Shown here: in pieces, positions 1-12,279 of the stretch | Layout: every line of letters begins with the position of its first letter | Numbering within the stretch: position 1 is the stretch's first letter | NCBI GenBank assembly: GCA_013180625.2 | Contig: SNVD02012978.1 | Span: forward strand, 372,001 to 436,000 | DNA: 64,000 bases | Direction: 5' to 3' | Origin: Boswellia sacra | Taxonomy: Eukaryota > Streptophyta > Magnoliopsida > Sapindales > Burseraceae | The notes under the pieces: model-generated | What the model saw: only the letters and a program-made list of their open reading frames with translations | Database searches by the model: none | Told to the model about the DNA's origin: nothing | Made by a program: the position numbers and the translations under genes

Positions 1-177
1 AGTTTCCAGAAGATGGGCTTGGGCTTGTAGGCTTTCTAGAAACAAGGCCAAGCCTTTGTGCATATTTTGGGCCACTCTATCAAGCAAGTTGGATGGGCCG
101 CAACATCCTCCCATTCTTTGGTGCGTTTCTACGCAAGCTTGGTGCGAACCCGTGCTCATATCGCGCGGGGCGTGACA
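1..177 (-). repeat. 3' LTR of the TR-GAG-like element (partial)
   Basis: This is the inner-facing 177 bp of the LTR, equal to 2709-2885 with no difference seen by eye. It is followed at 178-192 by a pyrimidine run, which on the minus strand is the polypurine tract CAGGTGGGGGAGGA directly before the LTR. The rest lies outside the window. Confidence 0.85.
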
Positions 178-2212
178 TCCTCCCCCACCTGATTTCGCGA
201 CGTCCTCGTCGCGTCTTTGAGGATGTTTCATCGGTTGTGAGTGAGTGGTTTTGCCTCCATGTCGACGCTTCCTCTTCGCGTGCTTGGATGGCTTTTTGGT
301 TGCCTTCTTTGGTTCCGCGATCGTGGGTGGCATCACGCGGTGAGGCGCTATAGATGGAGGTTTGGTATCGGGCTCCAACTTCATTTGGCCAGCCTCTCGT
401 CTTGGCGGTAGCCTCCTTCGTAGCTTTTGGGTAGTAACATCCTTGTACTTCTCAAGGATGGCCTGGATTTGCCTTGGAATTGGATCCTTGGCAACGGTGG
501 TGTCCTCCCCATCATTTACCTCTCGAACGGTGGCAAGGAAGCTCGGATCTTCTTTTATTCCTTGCTTGAGTTGTAGTGCGGACATCATCTTGCTCTCGAC
601 TTTGGTGGCACGTTCCGCCATGACCATGCATGATTGACTCCCATCGAGGATGTTGAGGGAGTTAGATGCTGGTATGGGGAAAGCATGGGCTTGGTCGAAG
701 AATTCCATGCCCAACACTACTTGGAAGTCGTCCATAGAGACGATGGAGAAATCAAGTTTTCCGCTCCATGTACCCAATTGCGTTGGTGTCGCTTTGGACA
801 CCCCCACTATAGCTTTGGCGGGTGAGTTAACCACCTTGATGGTACCTCCTCCATTGGTATATTTGAGGCCTAACCGTTTGGCCTCTTCCAAAGAGATGAA
901 GTTGTGCGTGGCTCCCGTATCAAGCATCGCACGCACATCCTTGCCGTTGATTGTGGCGCTCACATACATTAAACCCTTTTGAACATGGGTGGGTCTTTCA
1001 AGTGCGCCAATGGTACGGAGAGAACCCATCTCCGCTTGAGGCTCCTCATTTTGCACGCTCTCATGTTGGGCGGCTAAGGCATTGAGGCCTTCCTCTTTGG
1101 GCAATCACGCACCCAATGAGGACCATCACATATAAAGCAAGGACTTTTGGGCTTAGGGGCATCGGACTTACCTTTGTTACGGATGTCGCGCTTGTCCCCT
1201 CTAAATGGTTTATGTGCACCACTTTCCCTTCGAGCATGATCCTTCTTAGGGCTCCACTCTCCCCCACCTTTATCGTGGTTGGTCTTCCACTCCTTTGATT
1301 GGAATGAGTAGTCAACGAGGGATTCGGCTATGGCTATGGCGTCATCAAGGTACGCCTCTCAAGCTCAACCCTTGCCCAATCTTTTAAGCCATCAAGGAAG
1401 TAGAAGAGAGAGTCTTTTTCGGACATACCTTCAATTTCAAGAATGATTGTGGTGAAATCTTTGATGTACTCGCGAATGGTGCCACTTTGCTTCAAACGGC
1501 GGAGGCGACCTCTTGCCTCCTTTTCCGCATTGCTTGGAGAGAAATGCTTTCGTAGCTCTCTCTTAAAGTCCTCCCATGTGCGGAGGATGATGATGCCTTT
1601 GCCCGCGTCGCCATGCTTACGACGCCACCACAATTGGGCTGCATCACGAAGGAAAGTAGGCGCAATGCCTATTCTTGAAGCATCATCATAGACACCTTTC
1701 GCCTCAAAGTATTGCTCCAAGCCGAATAGGAAGTTTTCGACTTCCGTAGCGTTGCGAGTGCCATGATATGTAGCGGGAGTTGGCACTTGCATGTTGCTTA
1801 GCCCACTAGGACTTGAGTAGGAAGGGCTAGCACGTTCGCAACGATGCTTCTCCCATTCCGTGCGTGATTCCTCCACTTCCGCACGAATGGCACGCAACTC
1901 TTGCTCCACAAAGCTTCGTAAGCTAGCGAGCTCTCGTGTGAGGTTCTCACTAAATTCGAGTATTGTGGACTTTGTTGCTTAGGTGATCTCTCCATAATCC
2001 GTCTCTAGGCCTTCGAGACGATCGGAGAGGCCCTCGATAGTATTGTCCATACTTGAAAGAGATTGCTCAATGCTAGCAACACGAGGCTCTAAGGATTCCG
2101 AGGAGAGAGCTTTGGACTTACCTCTTTTTCCTTGTGGGCGTGGTTGAGGTTGAGGTTGTTCCTCACGTCCGCGGACTTGCTCCTCCACATTCATCTCCAT
2201 GTCGGATGCCAT
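178..2212 (-). pseudogene. gag-protease remnant of the TR-GAG-like element
   Basis: The frame starts with ATG at 2212. The N-terminal part is charged and coiled-coil prone (to 1979). After an in-frame TAA at about 1979 the same frame continues into a typical Retrotrans_gag domain (about 1850-1350, motif WEDFKRELRKHF). A one-base loss near 1345 shifts the frame. A CCHC zinc knuckle (CFICDGPHWVRDC) follows at about 1100-1140, then another one-base loss near 1085. A retropepsin domain with active-site motif AMLDTGATHNF lies near 930. The C-terminus begins to resemble the segment before Ty3 RT (about 420-290) but turns into a lysine/arginine-rich tail. Three lesions make this copy non-coding. It would have supplied capsid and protease for particle formation. 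Confidence 0.8.
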
Positions 2213-2233
2213 TTGCTCTTGTGCTCAAACCGT

Positions 2234-2245
2234 GCTCTGATACCA
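2234..2245 (-). other. Primer binding site for initiator tRNA-Met
   Basis: The minus strand reads TGGTATCAGAGC, the usual plant tRNA-iMet primer site, two bases from the LTR end. It sets the orientation of the element. Confidence 0.85.
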
Positions 2246-2247
2246 AC

Positions 2248-2885
2248 TGTCACGAGCTTAGAGTTTAGCGCAGCTGCTCGTGCGGCACTTAGACAACTTG
2301 AACCCGAAAGTTGCTACGCCTTGAAGTTTGCTTCTCGCTCAAGGAGAAGTTAGGACCGTTGAGTCAAAAGAGCTTTAGAGGCTAGAAGAAGAGATGGAAC
2401 TTAGAGGCAAGTATTGCTAATACAAATGAGCTTTGTATTACACAAGAGAACTCTTACAATGCTTTGTATTATAATTGCTTGGTTTAGCTTGGATTTGTGG
2501 ATGCTTACAAATGAGCTATGGAGGGGTATTTATACTAATCCACCTCCCAAATGAATGGCTAGGATTTATTATATCCAAGGGCCATAAATGAGTCCTACCT
2601 AAATGAGGTGTGGTAGGTGAACCACTTTTGACTATCTAGATATGGTAGGTGAACTACCCTTGACTATATATTTTTACATGTGAGTGTTGTATATTGTTGA
2701 CTTGCTAGAGTTTCCAGAAGATGGGCTTGGGCTTGTAGGCTTTCTAGAAACAAGGCCAAGCCTTTGTGCATATTTTGGGCCACTCTATCAAGCAAGTTGG
2801 ATGGGCCGCAACATCCTCCCATTCTTTGGTGCGTTTCTACGCAAGCTTGGTGCGAACCCGTGCTCATATCGCGCGGGGCGTGACA
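2248..2885 (-). repeat. 5' LTR of the TR-GAG-like element (638 bp)
   Basis: On the plus strand it begins TGTCACG and ends CGTGACA, so its termini form a 7-bp inverted repeat beginning TG and ending CA. The last 177 bp are repeated at 1-177. The primer binding site lies two bases beyond its inner end. Confidence 0.85.
2527..2534 (-). promoter_or_regulatory. TATA box of the LTR promoter
   Basis: The minus strand reads TATAAATA inside the 5' LTR, upstream of the primer site and in the transcription direction of the element. Placement fits the U3/R boundary. No transcription start can be proven from sequence. Confidence 0.5.
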
Positions 2886-4274
2886 TATGGGTGACTAAAA
2901 AAGCTGTTTTACATTATTTAGAAGAAACTCAAAATTGAGACCTTTGGGAAAAATTCTTTTTGAGCTTTTTTAAACGAAGGTATCTTTGACATTTCAAAAC
3001 TTTAAAAAAGCTCAAAAAGAGTGTTTGCCAAAAACTTCAATTTTGTGCTTTCTACAAAAAAAATAAAATAGCCTTTTTAATCCTCCATAATCTCTTCTTA
3101 GGTGGTAACCAAACAACACAAAGTAAAATTAAAAGAGCTTTTTAAAATTTAAAAAAAAACTCTTTTGACCAGCAGAGAAATCGTAACAAACGTGTTCTTA
3201 GTGAGTTCTCTTTAATGTTTCATAGGTTAGAATTGAAAGCCATGCCTTTTTTTTTTTTAAATATTTAATTACCAATTTATTGTCGATGCAGCACATCTGG
3301 AAGATTGATCCTCTCATAGAACTTTGCTCATAAATTGACTCCACATTCTCTTAATAGTATTTGTAATAATTGAGAACCTTCCTATTCCAAAACATCTTTT
3401 TTAAGAGTGAATGAAAGTAATATTGAATGTTGCATCAGTTTGGATCTGATGGATTTAGCAAATAACCAGTCCAATCCAATATTGATCGGTTTAGAGATTT
3501 TTCAATCCAATCCGATCCAATCCAATCCGATTTTGAAAAAAATCATCCGATTCGATTCCATCCGATCCAATCCAAACTTTAAAAAATAAAAAAATGAAAA
3601 ATCCAATATGATCCAATAAAAAACACAAGTTAATATGATATTATAAAAATATAACGATAAGAAACTGATAGTTTTTCTATTGAGATAAATATGATCGACA
3701 TAAAAAAACAATTCATGAAATGAAAAAAAAATAACTAAGTTATATTTATACTTACCAATTAAACATAGCATAGATGCATTATATCAATCATGATAATCAA
3801 ATGTATTTTTGCTGCAGCCCCTAAAACTTCTCAAGAGACAATAAAAAAAAGACTATTGGTTGTGGAAGAGAAAAAAAGTTTAATTTTCAATTCCCTAATT
3901 TAGGGCTAACCATATTTTATTAAATTAAAATTATAAATTTATAATGGGTTGGGTTAGTTTTAATTTTTAGATATTATATAGTTAATCTTATTACCTATTA
4001 TTTGGATTGGATCGATTTATGGTGTATTTTTATAATAGGATTTATTGTTTGACTCAATTAATTCGGTTTTCAAAAATCCTAATCCAATCCAATTTTCCAA
4101 TTGACCAAATCCATTCAAAATTGGATCGGTTTGGATTTTGAACGCCCCTAAATACAAGGAATTTGCTTAATATCGTAGACATTTGGTGCAATTCTACACC
4201 GCACATATAGTACAAAAACGATAATAATACCCCTCATAAAGAAAAAAAAAGTATAAACACAGAAGTTAATTATT
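2886..4274. other. AT-rich intergenic DNA with a GGATTGGAT-rich MITE-like repeat
   Basis: No gene is seen. The stretch 3460-4150 is rich in ATCCAATCC-type repeats near its left side and GGATTGGATCGG near its right side, so the two sides are partly inverted. The right end (GAACGCCCCTA, about 4140-4151) resembles a hAT-like MITE terminus, but a matching left terminus was not found. The segment 3286-3385 is a diverged copy of 8118-8240. Confidence 0.4.
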
Positions 4275-5508
4275 AGACAATGTGAATAAATGAAGCCAAA
4301 ACACGAGATAAGATCTAACATGTAGTTTTCTTAGGTATGTTGAATCCACAACACAAAGAATTTCCAAAGAGATTTTTTTGAAATATTATTTGTAATTCAT
4401 TTATAATAAACAATGAGAACAAGCATATTTATAACTAAAAAAACAAAGATCCTAAAATTTTGTAGGACAAGTAAACTAAATAATCAAAGAAAACAAAATA
4501 AAATCCTAAATTTTTTGTTATCCTAAAATAGTGAAACCCTAGTTAAACTAGAATATAATATTCAACTTCCTAAAATAATAAAACTCCTAATTAAAACTAG
4601 ACTCCCCAAACTATTCTACATCACACTCATTCCCTTAGAAAAAAACTCATCCTTGAGTTTTCACAAAAAAAAAGTAAGATTTGATGCAGCTTTATTGATA
4701 AAGAGAATTTGTCATGATGACTTGGACCAAAAGAGAAGACCTTACTCACTCTTTAATGCTTGAAATTTGTCTTTTTGATGTTAGAACATGGGGGAAGACC
4801 CTACTCACTTCTATATCCCTTGGTTCAAAACTTCTGTTGCTGCAAAATTACCAACTTCTAGTCGACAACTGAGCCCATCAATCCTCATTTGCAATATTGC
4901 ACTAGTCACTAGCTCCACAACGACAACCATTGCTTCTATTGCTATCTCCCTCATCCTTCGATCGTTGTTAGAAGGATGTTGCACAACAATCTATGACTGA
5001 GCCCATAAATCCTCATTTGCAATATTGCGCTAGTCACTAGCTCCCCAACAACGACCATTGCTTTTTATTGCTATGACCCTCATCCTTAGATCTTTGTCAG
5101 AAGGATGGTAGACCTCTGGGTCATTGGGTAGAGTTGCTCTGATAACATTTGACAAAGCGAAAAAGCAAGATAAAAAAAAAACTAACACGTAGTTTTCTTG
5201 GTTATGTTGAATTCAAGACATAAAGAACTCCCAAGTGGATTTTTCTAAATATTATTACAATCCATTGATAATAAACAATGAGAACAAGCCTATTTGTAAC
5301 TAAAAAAGACCATAATATTTGTAAAACAAGTAAACTATTAAGAAAACAAAATAAAAAAAAATACTAACAATTGTTGTTATCCTAAAATACGAAAAACCCT
5401 AGTTAAACTAGAATATAATACTTGACTTCCTAAAACAATAAAATTCTTAATTAAAACTAAACTCTGACTCAAACTATGCTATATTGTATGGTAGCCTACG
5501 CTACATCA
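4275..5508 (-). mobile_element. TRIM-like small LTR element
   Basis: Two diverged direct repeats of about 350 bp (about 4275-4623 and 5150-5508) flank a roughly 530 bp interior. Both repeats end in CTACATCA, and the right one starts TGACAAAG, so on the minus strand the LTR begins TG and ends CA. The interior edge near 5135-5147 reads, on the minus strand, TTATCAGAGC, a slightly changed tRNA-Met primer site. The interior has no retroviral domain and holds a tandem duplication of about 120 bp (near 4873-4985 and 4999-5110). No clear target duplication was found, so boundaries are approximate. Confidence 0.6.
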
Positions 5509-6323
5509 TCGGTAGCCTATTCTCCTCATAATCTCTTAAAACCAATGCTCCATAGCTCTTAAATTAATGGCTCCTATTTAAATTATCTACTATTAGATAG
5601 ACAATATCAAGTCAGGTGACTAGATAAATTTAATAAGATGAAACCTTATGGAATGAGTCGCGGTACACTTCACTAAAATTTTTTCCAAAATTATGCATTG
5701 TAACCGACATGACATGTTTTAATACTACCATATTATTTATTACATCATCAAACATCATCAACCAATTCGTTTGACAATCATTAATTGAATTCGTATACAT
5801 TATTTAGGATATAATTTGGGATAGGTATATCATTTTTCTAATTGAACTAAGTAATTGAACAATGTGTTAACTAGTGTAAATAATTAATGAGTGTTTAGAT
5901 CATGAAAGAAACTAAGAAAAGTAAACTACGGTACTATTGTCACCAAGTTGTTACAAAAATTTATATATAAATCATGGCTGGGGATCTAGGCCAGTCAAAT
6001 GTCAATATTTACAAGCTGGACAGGCCGATTCCCAGATTGGGAATTATAGTGTCTTTTGACTTCATAAATCAATCTGTAGACATGGAGGGCATGACTCAAA
6101 TGTCATCGCTGAACTGAGTTTGGTACCGAGGTGAAATAATTTAGCTAGCGTACATTGGTTAGTCCACTAAGTTGTTATATAATTGTATCCATAGAGAAAA
6201 AAGTTGAATTTTATGCTTGATACTTAATGTGCAGTCTCCGGGGAATTGCTTTGATGATTGATATAATAGAAGTTTGTATTGTATCCCTCATCTTAACCAT
6301 TATTTGCTTAAGAGTTAACTATA
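5509..6323. other. AT-rich intergenic DNA
   Basis: No coding, RNA or clear repeat signal seen here. Confidence 0.5.
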
Positions 6324-7598
6324 GGCTGGTTCGAGGTTGTTGTACGTTGCTATGAAAAGAAGCCCTTCTTTTCACCGCAACACCAACTGAGGGCATTTAG
6401 AATTGCTTTTCAACCTTCTTAAAAAGGAAGTTACTTAAAATAAATCAGGTTTTATATAGGATTCCAGAAGCAGTGGCTTGACTGCTTTTGAAAACATGCT
6501 TATGCTCTTGAAATGCAAAATATTAAAACTACCCTCATTAGAAAAATAAAAGTATAAAATTATCCTCATTTATTAATTTTTTTAAACATAGTTTTTCATA
6601 AATAATAAAATACTTATAAATATTTATTTATTTATTTTTAAAAAAAATTAAAACCGGTTGCCAGAGAGTTATCGAACCAACGCCGAATTTTGTTATCGAT
6701 GACAATCTTTGGGGAGTGTCTGGCGACACCGCCGATGTAAAAATGATCGGTGTCATCCGATCTGTACAAAGACAAAAATTTTCAACGTCAAAGGCAGCGT
6801 TTGGCCGCAGAAGACGGCAAAGGATCTAGCCACCTGATTTTTCATTGACTTTTGAGGTCATACTACGGCTTTGAAGTAAAAAATATTTGTGAATTTGTAT
6901 AGATCGAATCATACTGATCATTTCTACATCTACGGCGCCGCTAGACGCGCTCGAAGACGATTATTGATGACCAACTTCGGCGGTGGTCTGGTGACCCTTC
7001 GACAACCAGTTTTAATTTTTTTTCAATTTTTATTTTTTCCAATTTCAGAAAATAAATTTATTTACTTAAAATTTTAAAAATATAAATTAAATTAAAAAAT
7101 ATATCCAATAAATATTAATAATTAAAAATAATATAAATTCAGATTTATTTAATATATATTGTAAATTATTTTATATTGAATATTAAATTTAAATGAATTT
7201 GATTTTGATATTCAATTAAATTAAGTTTAAGCATATAAGTTATACATCCATATATTCTTACATAAATTAAAAATTAATTATATATTTCATTTATATTTAT
7301 ATGAAAAATAATTTATATAGAATTTTTATTAAATAGTTAAAAAAATTGATTATAAATTTTAATCAGTTAAATATTATAAAGAACTACTATATATGTTTGT
7401 TTTGGTCATTTATACAAAATAAAAGTTACAGCAATAACAATACTAAATACTTTTATTGTGTTTTTAAAAAATAAAATAGTTTTTAAAAGTTGGTTTATCA
7501 AACACTCTCTCACTTTTTTCTAAAGCTAATTTTATCTATATTAAAGCAGAAACTCTTTTTCTTTTTTTTCACGATAACAAAAACCCCAAAACTGACCC
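6324..7598. mobile_element. Candidate foldback transposable element
   Basis: The outer ends are weakly similar in inverted orientation (TATAGGCTGG at about 6321, TATAGGGTCAG reading inward from about 7602). The centre holds a long, well-preserved inverted repeat: about 6645-6775 pairs with about 6890-7025, including a roughly 50-bp stretch around GACACCGCCGATG and its near complement at about 6893-6946. The hairpin is much richer in G+C than its flanks. No transposase is present. The inner hairpin is certain by eye; assignment to a superfamily and the outer boundaries are inference. Confidence 0.45.
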
Positions 7599-7852
7599 TA
7601 TATATGATTAAATTCCAATCATGTGGTAGACATTTTTAATAATGGTCGTGTCCTCTTTATTGACAATTTTTTGGGATCTAAAATTAATTACAATTAATAG
7701 CTATTCTCCATGGATGATAGTAGAAAAATATCACTAAATATTTAACTTTAAAGAAATTAATTATAGAAAATTTGTTTGTGATCCTTTCTTTAATTCTCAA
7801 TTATGGTAGTGCTCTACACTTTCAATATAGCTGGATAAGTTACTGCTAATGA
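7599..7852. other. AT-rich spacer
   Basis: No gene or clear repeat seen. Confidence 0.4.
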
Positions 7853-8052
7853 TTAATAATAATGCTATATTTATAAAGTTAGTATATAAAATTTGTATAC
7901 AAAGTTGATGTGATATAAAAATGAATGAAAAGATTAATATAAGTTGTTGATGTAATAAATATTGATAAGTTATATGATATTAAATGAGTACTAATGTCAT
8001 ATCAATTTTGTATATAAACTTTATATATAGATTTTATAAGTAAAACATTGAA
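7853..8052. repeat. Short MITE-like inverted repeat
   Basis: About 200 bp of AT-rich sequence with complementary ends: TTTATAAAGTTAGTATA on the left pairs with TATATAAACTTTATATA-type sequence on the right. There is no coding content. Exact termini and target duplication are not resolved. Confidence 0.45.
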
Positions 8053-9673
8053 TAACGGCTAATTTCTCTTTTAACTTTTTATAGGGTAAGTTTATTTTAT
8101 TTATTATTATTATTTTTTTCAATTGCCCATCTATTGCTAAGGCGGCCTGTCACCTCAGACCTGGAAAGGTTAATCTCATAAAACTCTGCATGACTTCCAT
8201 TTGCTCTTAATAATATTTGCAATAACTAAGAACCTTCCCGTTGACTAGCATACCCTTTTTATGACCAAAACGCAGTTTCATATGAAACTTCCCCGAATAA
8301 AGTGACAAAGACGGTTATATTTTACATTATTTGCTTAATATATCAATATTGACAATGTCTATTGAATTATCAGAATTTCTTTTTCAAGTGCATACCGCTC
8401 CACGCTTATCGTCAAATTATAAACACAGATTAGATTAAATTTTGAACACTATCAAATTTTACAAGGTGAGATATTTAAAAACCCAATTTACATATCTCTC
8501 TCATAAGCATATTCATTACCAATTTTTTTTAAAAATGATAAAATTTTATCTGAAAAAATATCAATAATTTAAACAAACCTTTCATAATTAAGTGTAAATT
8601 AATAAATTATTATTTCTTACATGAAAAATATAATAATTAAACATAGAATTTCATTGAAATTTCACGAGTACAAGTTATTTTTATTAATAATTTTTAATGG
8701 TTATAGATAAATTTAACAAACTGATCATTTTATTGATTTTAATCCTTTTAAACATAATAAAAGGAAGAGTATAGTTCTATTCAGCCCCAGTCTTCACCTT
8801 AGCCCGATGATCTAGCCAGATAACGCTCATAAACCCCTAATTCAGTCAATTTAACATTGACATTAGGGTATGTTGGTACCTGTAATCGACCAAACTGGAT
8901 ATAATTACGTTAATAATAATACTATCGTACTGTAAACTACAGATAATAAGCCAAATGCAAAACCATTTACTCAGAGCGGATTGACTAAATATTTATTTAG
9001 GATTTAAAGAGGACAATCATACAAATGCAAGCATTATATTTACAGAAGATTTAATAAATTAAAGATGTGCATAAGTTCGAAAACTTCTTTGAAATCAAAG
9101 GTTATAATTCTATTTCAGAAAATCCCCTTTTTTTTTTAAAGTACAGCAAAGAAAATAAGTAATAAAAAGCTTTCAAGACAATTGAACACGAAACGATATG
9201 AAAAAAATTCGGTTAGTTATCATTGTGGAAGCATAGGATGTAAAGATACACAAGGCCGAAAGAAGATATATGATAGAGGAAAAAAAAAAAAAAAGAAATA
9301 AGATACTGAAACTGGGAATTAAGGAATTTGATTAGTTTCATCCTGTATTCTAATTCATTCTATCAGCTTGGTGCTACTTGAATTCATATCGCAGAAAACA
9401 CGGATAAGATAACAATTTTATTAATACAACAATCCAAACAAATAATAGTACAAGTGTTGTGATACCAAAGAGTAGAAAACAGCGTTTTACATCAAATAAA
9501 ACACGAAAAAGAGAAAATAGAAAACAAAAATAACAACCATCAGAAATCATTATACAAATTTGGCCCAGAATTTGCGTCATTGTTAATGTCCTTTAATGGT
9601 AGCCTGGACTTGAAACAACTAAGAAAGAATTTTGAGTGTCTTCATCCTCCCACTCTAGAGTTTGCCAACAACC
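8053..9673. other. AT-rich intergenic DNA downstream of the first NLR pseudogene
   Basis: No gene is supported. The segment 8118-8240 is a diverged copy of 3286-3385. The segment 9530-9673 is the 3' flank of the NLR relic and recurs near 45337-45410, 45800-45870 and 47726-47795. Confidence 0.5.
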
Positions 9674-12279
9674 TTAATGTCCATGAATAACAATTTGATG
9701 TTGACGATCCTTTGCACTGTCGGCATTGAATGGAAGCTTCCTAAGGTTAGGGCAACCATATACTTTCATTTCCATTAGATGTGGAAAGGGCAAGGCATTG
9801 CAATATATGCTCGTCAAAGTTCGCAGACTCTTTAGTTCAAGACATCGGAGTTTCTCAAATGGGTTTAGAATTCCCATGTTGTTCTGAACTTGACTCAATT
9901 TTTCATCGCTGATTATTTTTTCCATAGAAGAGCAATCATTTATTATCACTTTCTTGAGGTTTGGAGCCAGAATAACCCATGTCAAGTCACGCAAGTTTTT
10001 GCAATCTGATAGTGCAACTGTGTGAAGGCTGACGAAACCATCAGTTTGAATACTGATTATACCTGAAAAATCAAACTCCAGTTCTTCGAAATAACACTTA
10101 GAGAATTGTAGCTCATCGAGATTCTTCATACCTTTTAAAAATGAAACAACAAGCGATGGCATATACCCAAAATGTGTAAGCCATAGAGCTTGAGTACAAC
10201 TCCTTAAGGTATAAGAGGTCAGAAAATTTTCGAGAGCTTGGGGACTTTTCAAGGAGATGCTCAGCGCATTTAAATTTGAACCAAGAAGTTCCTCAACCAA
10301 TGATTCACAACCACCAGATAAAACGCTGCCTGCCATTGGTAGATTGAGCATATTGCACCTCACTATTCTTAATACTTGTAACTTCTGGAATGCAGATAGG
10401 AGTCGGCATGGAACCGTATGGAGAAAAAAAGCATAGTTCAACTTCAAACATCTAAGATTGACCAAGGCACTTAGCTCTATTGGCAATTCAGTTATAGAAG
10501 TACGTGATAGGTCAAGATGCTCTAATGAAACCAAATTTGAAATTTCCGATGGTAATTCTCTAAATCTATTATTTGATAAGTCTACAAACTTAAGAAAAGG
10601 CATATATTGGAAGAAGTACGGGTAAGGAGGGATATTCTCGATAAGATTATAACTAAGAAACAAAGTTTGAAGATCAAGACCTGTTGCAATCGGTGAAAGA
10701 CTTGAAATTCCATTTTTCATTAAAGACATCCTCTTGACTCCTTTCCACATTTCAACATCTGGTGCTTCAGTTAACCCACCAGCAGCTTCTACTAAACAAT
10801 TTTCCTTCTCTTTTTCGCTGTCGCGTGCTATCCATAAAGCCATGTTGCGGATAACATCATGCATTCTTACAGAATCCTCGTCTTCTTCTTCCAGTAAACT
10901 TGCGTTAAGAAGTTCACTGATAATGTCGTTTCCAGCGTCATAGTCATCAAAGAATCGTTCACCAATCCAGCAGTCTATCAAATGTCTTTTACGAATATAA
11001 TGATCTCCGGGAAATAAACGACAATACAAGAAACATGATCTAGCTGCGTCACTAGATAAAGTATCACAGCTGAGCTTTAAAGGAAAGTACACCTTTTCCT
11101 CCATACCTGGAAATTTGGATGCTGATGTCCTTAAGTCTTGAATTGCACGTGCCCATTCTTTAGGTGTTCTTTTTGTTGCCATGACTGGAGCAATAACATT
11201 GAGTGCAAGCGGTAGACCGCCACACTCGTTGACCACATCTTGAACCAACTTGAGAAAACGACAATCCTTTTCCAGAATGACTCTTGGAACCTTCTTCAAA
11301 AACAATTCAATCGCTTCATCATGTTCTAAGCACTTCACTTCCATCATATTCTCATAAACAGCTTCCATAGCGGTGCACACATCAAAAGAATGAGTTGTAA
11401 AAACTATCATGGATGATCCTTGAAGAGGGATACCCACTTGAGTAGTAAAAAAAATTTAAATAAGTGGGCTTCCATATATCATCCAGTAGCAATACAAACT
11501 TCTTCTTAAGCAAAACATTGACGATGTCCCCAGCTTTTCTTTTAGAATCTTTTCGGTTCCATGATTCGTTAGACAATCCTAGCCTTTCCCCGATATCTTC
11601 TTGGATCTTCTCAAGATTTGGAGTTTTAGACACGGCTACAAAGATAACAATATCAAAACCGTATCGCTCTTTGCGAAACTTTTCATTTTTTTTGTTTTAA
11701 TATGGTCAATTTTTCAACTCCCCCCGGACCATATAAACCTATAATTCCTTTTTGTTTTTGTATGAGACATCTCCAAACTCTCTCAAACTGCCGGCCTTCT
11801 ACCGTTGGCCTATCAGCTATTCCAGCAGCTGCATCTGCTCGTACCGTCTGAGTCACATCGTTGAATTCTCCTCGACTCCTCAAGGTGGTCACATCTTGAA
11901 GCAGCTTTGCCACCTTTTTCCCGAAAACATAGCTTGACTTCAAGTTTCTGGAACAGAAACCTCCGAGACATAATCTCTCAGTTTCTGCAGCTTTGGCAGC
12001 TTGCACTTCTTCAACTTCACTTATCACATCTCCCACTCTTGCAAGCCATAATTCCACCATCCTCAATCGACGTTGATTTTGTGATTCTTCAGCACGCTCT
12101 ACCCTCTCCATCACATCGTTCTTTGCATGAACTAAGTCATCCGATGCTTTCTGCAATTCCTCGAGATTATCTTTGAGTTTACAGACATATTTTGCCTTTC
12201 TAAAAGGATCACAACATTGGAAAACAGAGGATATCTAACCGACGAAACTTGGTATTAGGCCAATGACAGCAGCTTCCAT
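9674..12279 (-). pseudogene. CC-NBS-LRR resistance gene pseudogene (RPS5-like)
   Basis: A single-exon CNL in the minus direction. The likely ATG at 12279 is followed by a TAG at codon 15 (12235-12237). The coiled-coil region runs to about 11820. The P-loop near 11735-11755 reads GLYGPGGVEKLTIL, with the usual G before the lysine and the T after it replaced, though the lysine remains. A frameshift in a poly-A run near 11690 and another near 11450 break the NB-ARC. Kinase-2 (LLLDDIW), the RNBS-B region (IVFTTHS), GLPLAL, RNBS-D (CFLYCRLFPGD) and MHD (VRMHDVIRNM, about 10867) remain, followed by LRRs to the stop at 9674. Family members sense pathogen effectors in the cytoplasm. Three reading-frame lesions plus the altered P-loop make function very unlikely. 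It is a paralog of the relic at 47740-49825. Confidence 0.9.

Larger units (their letters stand above)
1..2885 (-). mobile_element. Non-autonomous LTR retrotransposon (TR-GAG-like), left end cut by window
   Basis: A direct repeat (1-177 matches 2709-2885) flanks an internal region of about 2.07 kb. In the minus orientation the order is 5' LTR (2248-2885), a primer site for initiator tRNA-Met, one gag-protease reading frame, a purine-rich tract and the 3' LTR. Both LTR ends carry TGTCACG...CGTGACA. There is no reverse transcriptase, RNase H or integrase; the frame stops resembling pol just where RT would begin. That structure fits the TR-GAG class of Gag-carrying non-autonomous elements derived from Ty3/gypsy. 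The left target-site copy lies outside the window, so insertion cannot be confirmed by a target duplication. Confidence 0.8.

Noticed and set aside
9674..11437. Long NLR frame read as an intact disease resistance gene
   Set aside because: It begins in the middle of the NB-ARC. Upstream sequence with CC and P-loop is separated by two frameshifts, and the likely start is followed by a stop at codon 15.
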